Shown here one piece after another: positions 1 through 6,206 of a stretch of DNA of 8,250 nucleotides. The notes beneath the pieces were generated by a model. It made no database searches. It worked only from the letters and a program-made list of their open reading frames with translations, and had not been told where the DNA came from. The position numbers were made by a program, and so were the translations under genes. The stretch covers positions 1-8,250 of the forward strand of contig JACMQP010000503.1 of assembly GCA_014376915.1 (NCBI GenBank). The letters are read 5' to 3'. This stretch comes from Ramlibacter sp. (GTDB taxonomy: Bacteria > Pseudomonadota > Gammaproteobacteria > Burkholderiales > Burkholderiaceae). The stretch's first letter is position 1, and each line of letters starts with the position of its first letter.

Positions 1-161
1 AAATAGGGAACGGTGCCGACCACGTTCAGCGGGTTCTCGTAATGGATGGTGTCGCAGGCCGGGCAGACCGCGCGTTCGCGCGTGTCGCCGTCGTCGGGCA
101 GCCGGTAGACCACGGCAGCGCCGCAATTGCGGCAGTGCTTGATGGGGGTGCGAAACGGCAT
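1..161 (-). CDS. NUDIX hydrolase, N-terminal zinc-ribbon part (partial, cut by window edge)
   Basis: Reading the minus strand from an ATG at 161 gives an open frame of 53 codons to the window edge, beginning MPFRTPIKHCRNCGAAVVYR. It has two CxxC pairs (CRNC at residues 10-13, and CPAC about 24 residues later, followed by the stretch TIHYENP), the pattern of the zinc ribbon that precedes the catalytic domain in one group of bacterial NUDIX hydrolases (ADP-ribose/NADH pyrophosphatase-like). The catalytic Nudix box would lie beyond the window, so the enzyme class is inferred from the ribbon alone. The gene lies on the same strand as the gentisate operon but is cut off from it by an intrinsic terminator. 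I see no good ribosome binding site. A TACACT hexamer at 170-175 (minus) ends 8 nt before the ATG, so a very short leader is possible. Substrate and role here are unknown. Confidence 0.75.
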   Translation of the reverse strand, partial: MPFRTPIKHCRNCGAAVVYRLPDDGDTRERAVCPACDTIHYENPLNVVGTVPY

Positions 162-180
162 GGACTTCGAGTGTACGGGG

Positions 181-206
181 AAAAAAGAAGGCTCCGCTGG
201 AGCCTT
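181..206 (-). terminator. Intrinsic terminator of the gentisate operon
   Basis: On the minus strand the sequence reads AAGGCTCC-AGC-GGAGCCTT followed by CTTTTTT. This is a perfect 8-bp stem with a 3-nt loop and a T-rich tail, the classic rho-independent form. It starts 33 nt after the FAH-family gene stop (240) and ends 19 nt before the NUDIX start, so it closes the four-gene operon. The T-tract lies only on the minus-strand side, so it should act in that direction. Confidence 0.9.
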
Positions 207-239
207 ACTTCGGTGTCGCGGCTGTCGCGGCCGCGGAGC

Positions 240-935
240 TCAGGCCACGCGCAGACGCAACTCGGTGAGGCCGCCGACGCTGCCCACCAAAGTGTCGCCC
301 TTGACCACGGCCGCGACGCCCTCGGGGGTGCCGCTGTAGATCAGGTCGCCAGGCGCCAAATCCCAGGCGGCCGACAGGTGTTCGATGGTTTCGCCGATGT
401 TCCAGATCAGTTTCTTCACGTTGCTGCGCTGGCGGTCCTTGCCGTTGACCTGCAGCCAGATCTCGGCGTTCTCGACGTCACCGGCCTGCTCGATCGGCGT
501 GATCGGGCCGATCGGCGACGACTGCTCGAAGGCCTTGCCGATGCACCACGGCCGGCCCTGCTTCTTCATCTCGCCCTGCAGGTCGCGGCGCGTCATGTCA
601 AGGCCGACGCCGTAGCCGAAGATGTGCTTTTTCGCGTCGGCGGCCTTGATGTTGCGCCCGCCGGTGCCGATCGCGACCACCAGCTCGATCTCATGGTGCA
701 GGTTGCTGGTGAGAGTGGGGTAGTCCATGGTGCCGGTCTCGCCCGCATTCACCACCACCGCCGTATCGGCCGGCTTGATGAAGAAGAAGGGCGGCTCGCG
801 GCCGGTGAACCCCATCTCCTGGGCGTGCTCGACGTAGTTGCGGCCGACGCAGTAGATGCGGTGGATCGGGAACCGCTCGCTGCGGCCGACCACCGGAACG
901 GACGGCACCGCCGGGGGGGTGAAAACGTAGCTCAT
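240..935 (-). CDS. Fumarylacetoacetate-hydrolase family protein, probable fumarylpyruvate/maleylpyruvate hydrolase
   Basis: A 231-residue cytosolic enzyme predicted to cleave the ring-fission product of gentisate, giving pyruvate plus fumarate (or maleate). Family landmarks are all present: RIYCVGRNY at 27-35, KP at 54-55, the metal-binding acidic set E82 and E84 (in HHEIELV) with D113 (in GLDMTRRDLQ), GKAFEQSSPIGP around 133-144, and GDLIYSGTPEGV at 196-207. Length fits the short NagK-like FAH members. The ATG at 935 is chosen because it overlaps the preceding gentisate dioxygenase stop as ATGA and has an AGAGGA ribosome binding site; a longer frame upstream is only the antisense shadow of other genes. 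It is the last gene before the terminator. With no isomerase in the operon, it may act on maleylpyruvate directly; this cannot be settled from sequence. General FAH-family assignment is firm, the exact substrate less so. Confidence 0.9.
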   Translation of the reverse strand: MSYVFTPPAVPSVPVVGRSERFPIHRIYCVGRNYVEHAQEMGFTGREPPFFFIKPADTAVVVNAGETGTMDYPTLTSNLHHEIELVVAIGTGGRNIKAADAKKHIFGYGVGLDMTRRDLQGEMKKQGRPWCIGKAFEQSSPIGPITPIEQAGDVENAEIWLQVNGKDRQRSNVKKLIWNIGETIEHLSAAWDLAPGDLIYSGTPEGVAAVVKGDTLVGSVGGLTELRLRVA

Positions 936-1987
936 GACATCCTCTCTTCCTGGTGAATGCCCAGCGCCTGCTGCACGGGGCGGTCTGAAAAACTGAAAAG
1001 CACGCAACCGCGCTCGGACGCGAAGCGCGCAGTGTGCCACGAGGGCACGACGAAATGATCGCGCGGCCCGAAGGTCTGGCGCCATTGCATGCCGCCGCGC
1101 TCGACCAGCACTTCGCCGTGGCCTTCGACCACGCTGTACACGGCGCCATCGGTCTGGCGCCACGGCTTGCCGGTAAAGCCCGCTGGCAGCTTCTGCATGA
1201 AGGTGCCCATGGTCGGCATCGGCGAGCCGCCGGTCAGCGGATTGAGGTAGCGCAGCTTGACGCCGTCCCAGTCGTCGATCGGCGCGTCGCGCTCCAGGTT
1301 CTCCAGCGCCTCCCGGCTGCGTTCGTACGGATAGCTGAAGATCGGCGAGGTCTTGCCGAACGGCGAGTCGCTGCGCACCGGCGCCATGTTGTGGCCGTAG
1401 CGGGCGAAGCTGGTGCCTTCGGCGCGCGAGACCGACTGCGACCGGCTGGTGTCGTTCTCGGCGAAACCGGCGTCGAAGAAACGGATCATCGGGATGTCCA
1501 GGCCGTCGAGCCAGACCACCGGCTCGTTGCCCTCGCACCCATGGTCGTGCCAGGTCCAGCTCGGCGTGATGATGAAGTCGCCCGGACGCATGGCACTGCG
1601 CTCTCCATCGACCGCGGTGTAGGCGCCCGAGCCCTCGACGATGAAGCGCAGCGCGCTTTGCGTGTGCCGATGGCTGGGCGCGACTTCGCCGGGCAGGATC
1701 AGCTGCAGGCCGGCATAGAGCGATTGCGTCACCGCAGACTGGCCGCGCAGTGTCGGGTTCTCCAGAATCAGAACCCGCCGCACCGCTTCTTCGGCGGTGA
1801 TCGCCTGGCCGGCGCGCATCAGGAACGGCCGCACCTCGTCGTATTTCCAGAGCGCCGCAACGCACGGCGTGTCCGGCTGCTTCGGCACCAGGGCGTGCAG
1901 CACCTCCCACAACGGCGTGAGGTTCAGCGGCGACATGTCGCTGTACAGCTTTTGGCGCGCTGCGGCCATGGGGTGCGGTGCGTTCAT
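932..1987 (-). CDS. Gentisate 1,2-dioxygenase
   Basis: A 351-residue bicupin Fe(II) ring-cleavage dioxygenase, the usual length for bacterial gentisate 1,2-dioxygenases; it opens gentisate (2,5-dihydroxybenzoate) to maleylpyruvate. The N-terminal cupin contains VAPSHRHTQSALRFIVEG, giving the metal ligands H106 and H108, and TPSWTWHDHG, giving H147. The second, degenerate cupin is seen at about 276-335 (VYSVVEGHGEV and HFVVPSWHTARF). The ATG at 1987 has an AAGGAGA ribosome binding site 7 nt upstream. The stop overlaps the next gene start (ATGA), indicating translational coupling. It sits third in the operon behind a 3-hydroxybenzoate 6-hydroxylase, which fits gentisate as substrate. The related salicylate 1,2-dioxygenases share this fold and motifs, so a relaxed or shifted specificity (salicylate, substituted gentisates) cannot be excluded. 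Confidence 0.93.
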   Translation of the reverse strand: MNAPHPMAAARQKLYSDMSPLNLTPLWEVLHALVPKQPDTPCVAALWKYDEVRPFLMRAGQAITAEEAVRRVLILENPTLRGQSAVTQSLYAGLQLILPGEVAPSHRHTQSALRFIVEGSGAYTAVDGERSAMRPGDFIITPSWTWHDHGCEGNEPVVWLDGLDIPMIRFFDAGFAENDTSRSQSVSRAEGTSFARYGHNMAPVRSDSPFGKTSPIFSYPYERSREALENLERDAPIDDWDGVKLRYLNPLTGGSPMPTMGTFMQKLPAGFTGKPWRQTDGAVYSVVEGHGEVLVERGGMQWRQTFGPRDHFVVPSWHTARFASERGCVLFSFSDRPVQQALGIHQEERMS

Positions 1988-2002
1988 CTGAAATCTCCTT
2001 GT

Positions 2003-3346
2003 TTACCAGCTGCGCCCAAGCCAGGCGCCGTCGTTTTCGAGCCGGGCCTGCAGCAAGGGCACATCGACGCGGCCAGCACTGCTGCCGGACTTGAGCGCCA
2101 GGCCGGCTGCGGTTCCCGCCGCCTGGCCCATCACGAAACATGCACCCGTGACCCGGGCTGCGGATTGCGCCTCGTGCGTCATCGAGGCGCAGCGCCCGGC
2201 GACCCACAGGTTGTCGAGCGCCGGCGGCACTGTCATGCGGTACGGCAGGTGGTTGAAACCGCGGCTTTCGGGAATCTTCGGCCAGCGGAACTCGACGTCG
2301 CCCTTCAGGTGCAGCTCCAGCGGCCAGCCGTTGACGCCGATGGTGTCGTCGAAGCTGGCGCACTCCAGCACGTCGGATTCGGTCAGCATGTATTCGCCCA
2401 GCACGCGGCGGGTTTCGCGGATGCCGACCTGCGGCGCGATGTCGACGATGTAGGAATTTTCGAAACCCGGCACTTCCTTGAGGAAACCGGCGACGTCGGC
2501 GATCTGCCGGCGGCCGAGCACCTCGGCTTCGCTCAGTTCGACGGCGTCGGTGCCGTCCATGGCGTGGCCTTGCGGATTGGCGAGCTGGGTGAGGTTCACG
2601 CGCCATTCGATGCCGCTCTTCTGCGGCCGGACGATCGCGCCCTTGCGCGGGAACTTGTAGCGGCCCTCGGCCTGCGCTTGCGCCATCAGCCGCGGGATCA
2701 CTTCCCAGGCCTTGCCGGCGCGCTCGGGATCGACGCCGTTGAGGCGGAACATGGTGGACGGGTACAGCATGTTGCCGTGGCCATCGCCCTTCTCGAACGC
2801 GGCGCCGGCCCAGGCCGCGAGGTCGCCGTCGCCGGAGCAATCGATGAAGGCGCGGCTCCGCACCGCGAACCGGCCGGACTTGGTCTCGACCAGCAGCGCC
2901 TGCACGTGGCGCGGCGAGGCCATCACCACGCCGGCGCCGACAGCGTGGAACAGCACGCTCACCCCGGCAGCCAGCATCAGGTCGTCCGCCGCGATCTTGT
3001 AGGCGGCAGTGTCGTACGCCTGGGCCACCGTCTTGCCGAACAGCGCATGCGGCTGATTAAGCCCGCCGAGCCGGTCGATGCGCGCCAGCAGGTCGTCGGC
3101 GACGCCGTGCACCACCTGCCGGATTTCGCCGTGGACGTTGGCGTGCAGACCGCAGAAATTGGTCACGCCCGCGGCCGTGCCCATGCCGCCGAGGAAGCCG
3201 TAGCGCTCCACCAGCAGCGTCGAGCGGCCGGCACGCGCGGCAGCGACCGCCGCTGCGATGCCGGCGGGACCGCCGCCAAGCACCACCACGTCGTACTCGC
3301 CGAAAACCGCGGTCTGCCGGCTCGGTTCAGTGAGGAAACTCTGCAT
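2003..3346 (-). CDS. FAD-dependent oxidoreductase (FAD_oxidored-type), substrate unknown
   Basis: A 447-residue flavoprotein. The N-terminus has a Rossmann fold: YDVVVLGGGPAG with the dinucleotide motif GGGPAG at 24-29 and the acidic ribose-binding E47 in LLVERYG. It is followed by YGFLGGMGTAAGVTNFCG, typical of the FAD_oxidored group. The C-terminus carries the closing FAD-binding block NLWVAGRCASMTHEAQSAAR and a GQAAGTAAGLAL helix. No signal peptide or membrane segment is visible. It is second in the operon: its ATG is 6 nt after the hydroxylase stop with only a weak ribosome binding site, suggesting coupling, and its stop is 15 nt before the dioxygenase start. The gentisate route has no obvious step for it. 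It might act on a substrate feeding into 3-hydroxybenzoate, on a ring-cleavage side product, or in an unrelated redox step. I do not recognise a specific function. Confidence 0.85.
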   Translation of the reverse strand: MQSFLTEPSRQTAVFGEYDVVVLGGGPAGIAAAVAAARAGRSTLLVERYGFLGGMGTAAGVTNFCGLHANVHGEIRQVVHGVADDLLARIDRLGGLNQPHALFGKTVAQAYDTAAYKIAADDLMLAAGVSVLFHAVGAGVVMASPRHVQALLVETKSGRFAVRSRAFIDCSGDGDLAAWAGAAFEKGDGHGNMLYPSTMFRLNGVDPERAGKAWEVIPRLMAQAQAEGRYKFPRKGAIVRPQKSGIEWRVNLTQLANPQGHAMDGTDAVELSEAEVLGRRQIADVAGFLKEVPGFENSYIVDIAPQVGIRETRRVLGEYMLTESDVLECASFDDTIGVNGWPLELHLKGDVEFRWPKIPESRGFNHLPYRMTVPPALDNLWVAGRCASMTHEAQSAARVTGACFVMGQAAGTAAGLALKSGSSAGRVDVPLLQARLENDGAWLGRSW

Positions 3347-3352
3347 GGTCGT

Positions 3353-4546
3353 TCAGGAAAAAAGGTGGTCGGGATCGATGCCCTGGTACATCCACTTCAG
3401 GCCAGCGAAGCCCGCCGGTTCCGTGCCGCTCTGGAACATCTGGTTGCGCAGCTCGCGCTGGACACCGGATGCATGATAAATGTCGCCATAGAAGCGGGCG
3501 GTGAGCTGGACCCGGCCGGTGCGGAGATAGCGCGCCTGCTGGTACTTCTGGAAGGCCCGAGCCACATCGCCGCTGGTGAAGCGCAAGGCCGCGGCCAGAA
3601 CCACCGCGTCCTCGATCGCCTGGCCGGCGCCCTGTGCCAGGTACTGCAGCATCGGATGGGCAGCGTCGCCTAACAGCGTAACGCGGCGGTCGGTCCAGTT
3701 CTTCACCGGCTCGCGGTCGCACAGCACCCACATCTTCCAGGTCTCGATCTTGCCCAGCAGCTCGCGCACCTGCGGCACGGCCTGCGCGAAACGCTCGTTC
3801 AGTTCCGCGGTGTCACCGAAGGTGTTCCAGCCTTCGTCGTACTTGTCGCTGTGAAAGACGGCGACCAGGTTGAACAGCTCGCCGCGCCGGAGCGGGTAAT
3901 GCACCAGGTGGGTCTTCTCGCCGCCCCACAGCACCACGTCGTCGCTCCACAGGTGGGCCGGCACATCCTCGCGCTTGAGCACGGCCCGGTAGGCGATGTG
4001 GCCGGAGACGCGCGGCTTGCCGTCGCCGACGATGGCTTCGCGGATCCGGCTCCACAGGCCATCGGCGCCGACCAGGGCGGCGCCCTCGATCACGTCGCCG
4101 CCGGCCAGCCTCGCCTGCACGCCGGTGCCGTCCTGCGTGAACGACTCCACCCTGGCGCCGCTGCGCAGCGTGACGTTCGGCAGGGCCTTGCAGGCGTCGA
4201 GGAAGACCTGGTGCAGGTCGGCCCGGTAGATCACGCCGTAGGGATAGCCGTAAGCCGCGCGGGCGGCATCGCCCAGCGGCACGCGAACCACCTTTTCGCC
4301 GGTGCGCACATCGTTCATGCCCAGGCCGGGCGGGTAGAAAACCACCTGGTCGATCGCGCTGGTGAGACCGAGGAGGTCGAACATTCTGAAGATGTTGGGG
4401 CCGAGCTGGATACCGGCGCCGATTTCACCGAACGCGGACGACTGCTCCAGCACCGTGACGGCGTGGCCGTCGCGCGCCAGCACCATGGCGGCCGCAAGTC
4501 CGCCGATGCCGCCACCGGCGACCAGGATGGGGAGGGAGCTGCTCAT
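3353..4546 (-). CDS. 3-hydroxybenzoate 6-hydroxylase (FAD monooxygenase)
   Basis: A 397-residue class A flavoprotein monooxygenase predicted to convert 3-hydroxybenzoate to gentisate using NAD(P)H and O2. The three FAD/NAD(P)H fingerprints are present: GGGIGG at 11-16, the DG motif GADGLWSRIR from 160, and the GD motif LLGDAAHPMLQYLAQGAGQA from 291. H213, Y217 and Q301 fall at the numbers I recall for active-site residues of characterised 3-hydroxybenzoate 6-hydroxylase, and the C-terminal YHASGVQRELRNQM segment is like that family. This, together with the downstream gentisate dioxygenase, favours 3-hydroxybenzoate over salicylate (whose 1-hydroxylase homologues yield catechol). It is first in the operon, with a predicted promoter just upstream and a divergent MarR gene. 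The leader has only a poor Shine-Dalgarno (GAGAG). Assignment rests on motifs and context. Confidence 0.9.
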   Translation of the reverse strand: MSSSLPILVAGGGIGGLAAAMVLARDGHAVTVLEQSSAFGEIGAGIQLGPNIFRMFDLLGLTSAIDQVVFYPPGLGMNDVRTGEKVVRVPLGDAARAAYGYPYGVIYRADLHQVFLDACKALPNVTLRSGARVESFTQDGTGVQARLAGGDVIEGAALVGADGLWSRIREAIVGDGKPRVSGHIAYRAVLKREDVPAHLWSDDVVLWGGEKTHLVHYPLRRGELFNLVAVFHSDKYDEGWNTFGDTAELNERFAQAVPQVRELLGKIETWKMWVLCDREPVKNWTDRRVTLLGDAAHPMLQYLAQGAGQAIEDAVVLAAALRFTSGDVARAFQKYQQARYLRTGRVQLTARFYGDIYHASGVQRELRNQMFQSGTEPAGFAGLKWMYQGIDPDHLFS

Positions 4547-4590
4547 GACGTTGTCTCTCGGTCGGTTGGAGGAATGCCGACAAAATGATA

Positions 4591-4619
4591 AGCATACATA
4601 TTAATAGGCCGGCGCACAA
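4591..4619 (-). promoter_or_regulatory. Predicted promoter of the 3-hydroxybenzoate/gentisate operon and likely MarR operator region
   Basis: On the minus strand, TTGTGC (4619-4614) and TATGCT (4596-4591) are separated by 17 nt, which would start transcription about 38 nt upstream of the hydroxylase ATG. The spacer and -10 lie in an AT-rich island (about 4582-4607) that stands out in GC-rich surroundings and contains only an imperfect dyad (ATTAATA...TTATCAT). This is where the divergent MarR protein would be expected to bind. A weak overlapping plus-strand promoter (CCGACA at 4577, TATTAA at 4599) may serve the marR-type gene. Inference from hexamer matches only. Confidence 0.5.
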
Positions 4620-4645
4620 GAGCGGCGCGTGGCTACACTCGGGGC

Positions 4646-5083
4646 ATGGCCAAGAGCTTCGATTTTCAGCGCGCGCCGGGGCACCTGATCCGTCGCGCGC
4701 ACCAGGTCGCGGTGGCGATCTTCATGGAGGAGACCGGTAGCTTCGACGTCACGCCGGTGCAGTTCGCCATCCTCAACGCCCTGATCGCCGCTCCCGGCGA
4801 GGACCAGGTGACGCTGGCTGGTAAGGTGGCCTTCGACGCGGCCACCTTCGGGTCTGTGATCGGCCGGCTCGAAGTCAAGGGCTGGGTGCGACGCGAGCCG
4901 GACGCGACCGACCGGCGCCGCAAGCTGCTGTGGATCACGTCGGCCGGCAGCGAGGCCGCCGTCCAGATGAAGCGCGCGGTCAACAAGGTGCAGAGCCGGA
5001 TCGTGGCACCGCTGGCTGCGGCGGAGCGCGATCAGCTGCTGGCCCTGCTTGCCAAGCTCGTGACCGCCCACGAAGGAGGCTAG
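4646..5083 (+). CDS. MarR-family transcriptional regulator, likely controller of the gentisate operon
   Basis: A 145-residue winged-helix regulator. The likely DNA-recognition helix region is DAATFGSVIGRLEVKGWV (64-81), followed by the family wing motif with D89 and R90-R92 and then KLLWIT (DATDRRRKLLWITSAG, 86-101). N- and C-terminal helices would form the dimer interface. It is divergent from the 3-hydroxybenzoate/gentisate operon with a 99-bp gap, the usual arrangement for a MarR repressor whose ligand is the aromatic acid degraded by the neighbouring enzymes. This suggests 3-hydroxybenzoate or gentisate as inducer, which is inference. The ATG at 4646 lacks a clear Shine-Dalgarno. A TACACT hexamer ends only 6 nt before it, so the transcript could be leaderless. 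It has no overlap with the ferredoxin operon 135 nt downstream, which has its own promoter. Confidence 0.9.
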   Translation: MAKSFDFQRAPGHLIRRAHQVAVAIFMEETGSFDVTPVQFAILNALIAAPGEDQVTLAGKVAFDAATFGSVIGRLEVKGWVRREPDATDRRRKLLWITSAGSEAAVQMKRAVNKVQSRIVAPLAAAERDQLLALLAKLVTAHEGG

Positions 5084-5154
5084 GGCCCGCGCCCAGCCGC
5101 ACGGGCTGACCGATCGGCGGCACAGTTCCGATGACCCATCCGCGACGGCGCCGT

Positions 5155-5184
5155 TTGCTTGATCGTTGCGGGATACTGTATACT
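5155..5184 (+). promoter_or_regulatory. Predicted promoter of the ferredoxin-permease operon
   Basis: TTGCTT (5155-5160) and TATACT (5179-5184) are separated by 18 nt. The -10 matches the sigma-70 consensus at 5 of 6 positions. The predicted transcription start near 5191 leaves a leader of about 28 nt before the ferredoxin ATG, with a GGAAAG ribosome binding site at 5204-5209. A 17-bp repeated element covers the -10. The rest of the 135-bp gap after the MarR gene (5084-5154) is GC-rich and I see nothing certain in it. Confidence 0.6.
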
Positions 5185-5187
5185 ATC
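5171..5187. promoter_or_regulatory. Putative GntR operator, copy 1
   Basis: The element GGATACTGTATACTATC is a partial dyad (GATA...TATC flanks around a GTATAC core) lying over the predicted -10 box of the ferredoxin operon. It matches the reverse complement of 7907-7923 at 15 of 17 positions, giving a joint consensus GGATAYTGTATACYATC. GTATAC-centred sites are typical of FCD-type GntR regulators, and one is encoded between the two copies. A site over the -10 predicts repression. Confidence 0.65.
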
Positions 5188-5218
5188 TGCTTGAGACCCA
5201 CCCGGAAAGTTGCTGAAT

Positions 5219-5524
5219 ATGCCCAAAGTCGTGCTGCACAGGAACGGCCAGGTCCACGAAGGCGAGGTCAAGGAAAACTCCAATCTCGTCGTCAGGGCAG
5301 GGATCAGGCAGTTCCCGTTCCCCAACCTGCGTTTCGAATGCGGGATGGGCAAATGCGCAAAGTGCGCCTGCCGGATTCTGCGCGGCGCGGAGCACCTGCC
5401 GCCGCCGAACTGGAAGGAAAAGAAGCAGCTGGGCGACCGCATCGACCAGGGTTACCGGCTCACGTGCCAGCTTTGGATCAGCCACGATCTGGAACTGGCC
5501 CAGGACGAGCTCGCGCCGGCCTGA
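5219..5524 (+). CDS. [2Fe-2S] ferredoxin, plant-type
   Basis: A 101-residue single-domain electron carrier. The cluster ligands are C41, C46 and C49 in ECGMGKCAKCACRI (the CX4CX2C pattern) and C83 in GYRLTCQLW; a further Cys, C51, follows two residues after the third ligand. The ATG at 5219 is preferred over an in-frame TTG at 5210 because the GGAAAG ribosome binding site (5204-5209) is 9 nt upstream of the ATG but directly abuts the TTG. It is first in a three-gene operon, 22 nt before a second ferredoxin whose cluster domain resembles it (shared NSNL, CxxxxCxxCxCRI and GYR-x-x-CQ). No reductase or oxygenase is encoded with it, so its partners must lie elsewhere. The TenA/PqqC-like protein at 7993 is a candidate electron acceptor through the shared operator. 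The family is clear, the role inferred. Confidence 0.9.
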   Translation: MPKVVLHRNGQVHEGEVKENSNLVVRAGIRQFPFPNLRFECGMGKCAKCACRILRGAEHLPPPNWKEKKQLGDRIDQGYRLTCQLWISHDLELAQDELAPA

Positions 5525-5546
5525 CCGATTGAAGAGTGAGGAAATC

Positions 5547-6206
5547 ATGTACGTGATCCTGACCACCAAACCGGGCGAGTTCAAGACCGAGCTCGTCGAA
5601 GGGTTGACGGCGGTCGAAGCCTACGACTACATCCTGTGCGGCAAGAAAAAGGCGCAGTTCGTCATTGCGAAGATCGAGGGAAGTCCGAGGATCAAGATCG
5701 TCGAGGACGAGCCGCCGCACGTGGTCAACCACGTGCCGTCCAAGTTCCTGCAGAAGTACCAGAGTGTCGATGCCGCCTGGCAGGAACTGCGGCAACTGGC
5801 GAAATTCTCCGGCCCCGATGTCAGGCTGGACAAGGTGGTCGAGAAGGGCGTCGACCCTGCCAGTGCGGCGCCGGGCGGCGTTCTCAGCGTGACCTTTCTC
5901 ACCAATGGGGGCAAGGTCGCTGTCGCGCCGGTCAACTCCAACCTGCTGCGCGTGTCGCTGCGGGAGCAGGGGGGAATTCCGTTCAAGTGCGGCGGCGGCC
6001 TGTGCGGCACCTGCAGATGCCGGATCGAAAAGGGTCTGGAGAACACCGACGCGATCAAGGCGAAGGAGCGAAAACACCTGACCGCCGAGGACTTCGACGA
6101 CGGTTACCGCATGGCGTGCCAGACCTTCCTCACGGGGGACGTGAGCGTGTCCTGGAAGCCAAAGGCTTCAGCTTCCGGGCCATCCGTGCAGCTTGTGCAG
6201 GCCTGA
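5547..6206 (+). CDS. [2Fe-2S] ferredoxin with unrecognised N-terminal domain
   Basis: A 219-residue two-part protein. Residues 1 to about 108 form a domain I cannot name (begins MYVILTTKPGEF, with EAYDYILCGKKKAQFVIAKIEG and PPHVVNHVPSKFL), predicted soluble with mixed alpha/beta character. Residues from about 112 form a plant-type ferredoxin domain with C148, C153 and C156 in KCGGGLCGTCRCRI, an extra C158, and C191 in GYRMACQT. The ATG at 5547 has a GAGGA ribosome binding site at 5538-5542. The stop shares one base with the permease start (TGATG). The N-terminal domain is about as long as the ferredoxin domain and might dock a partner protein or bind a ligand, which is speculation. The tail after about 203 is low-complexity. 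The gene is not a frameshift product: the frame is open throughout with no internal break. Confidence 0.87.
   Translation: MYVILTTKPGEFKTELVEGLTAVEAYDYILCGKKKAQFVIAKIEGSPRIKIVEDEPPHVVNHVPSKFLQKYQSVDAAWQELRQLAKFSGPDVRLDKVVEKGVDPASAAPGGVLSVTFLTNGGKVAVAPVNSNLLRVSLREQGGIPFKCGGGLCGTCRCRIEKGLENTDAIKAKERKHLTAEDFDDGYRMACQTFLTGDVSVSWKPKASASGPSVQLVQA

Noticed and set aside
912..918. Run of seven G (seven C on the coding strand) near the FAH-family start as a phase-variation tract
   Set aside because: It encodes an ordinary Pro-Pro in frame, is short for slippage-based switching, and such housekeeping catabolic genes are not usual phase-variable loci.
240..2840. Very long minus-strand open frame (866 residues) extending upstream of the FAH-family gene
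   Set aside because: Only the last 231 residues are protein-like; the rest is arginine- and alanine-rich sequence overlapping the dioxygenase and flavoprotein genes in another frame, a high-GC shadow.
1034..3673. Long plus-strand open frame (879 residues) antisense to three operon genes
   Set aside because: Composition (His-, Ala-, Gly- and Arg-rich, no recognisable domain) is that of an antisense frame of GC-rich coding DNA, and there is no ribosome binding site or family motif.
5084..5117. GC-rich inverted repeats after the MarR gene (GCCCG...CGGGC and the palindrome CCGATCGG) as a terminator or operator
   Set aside because: The stems are short, no T-tract follows, and such matches are expected by chance in high-GC DNA.
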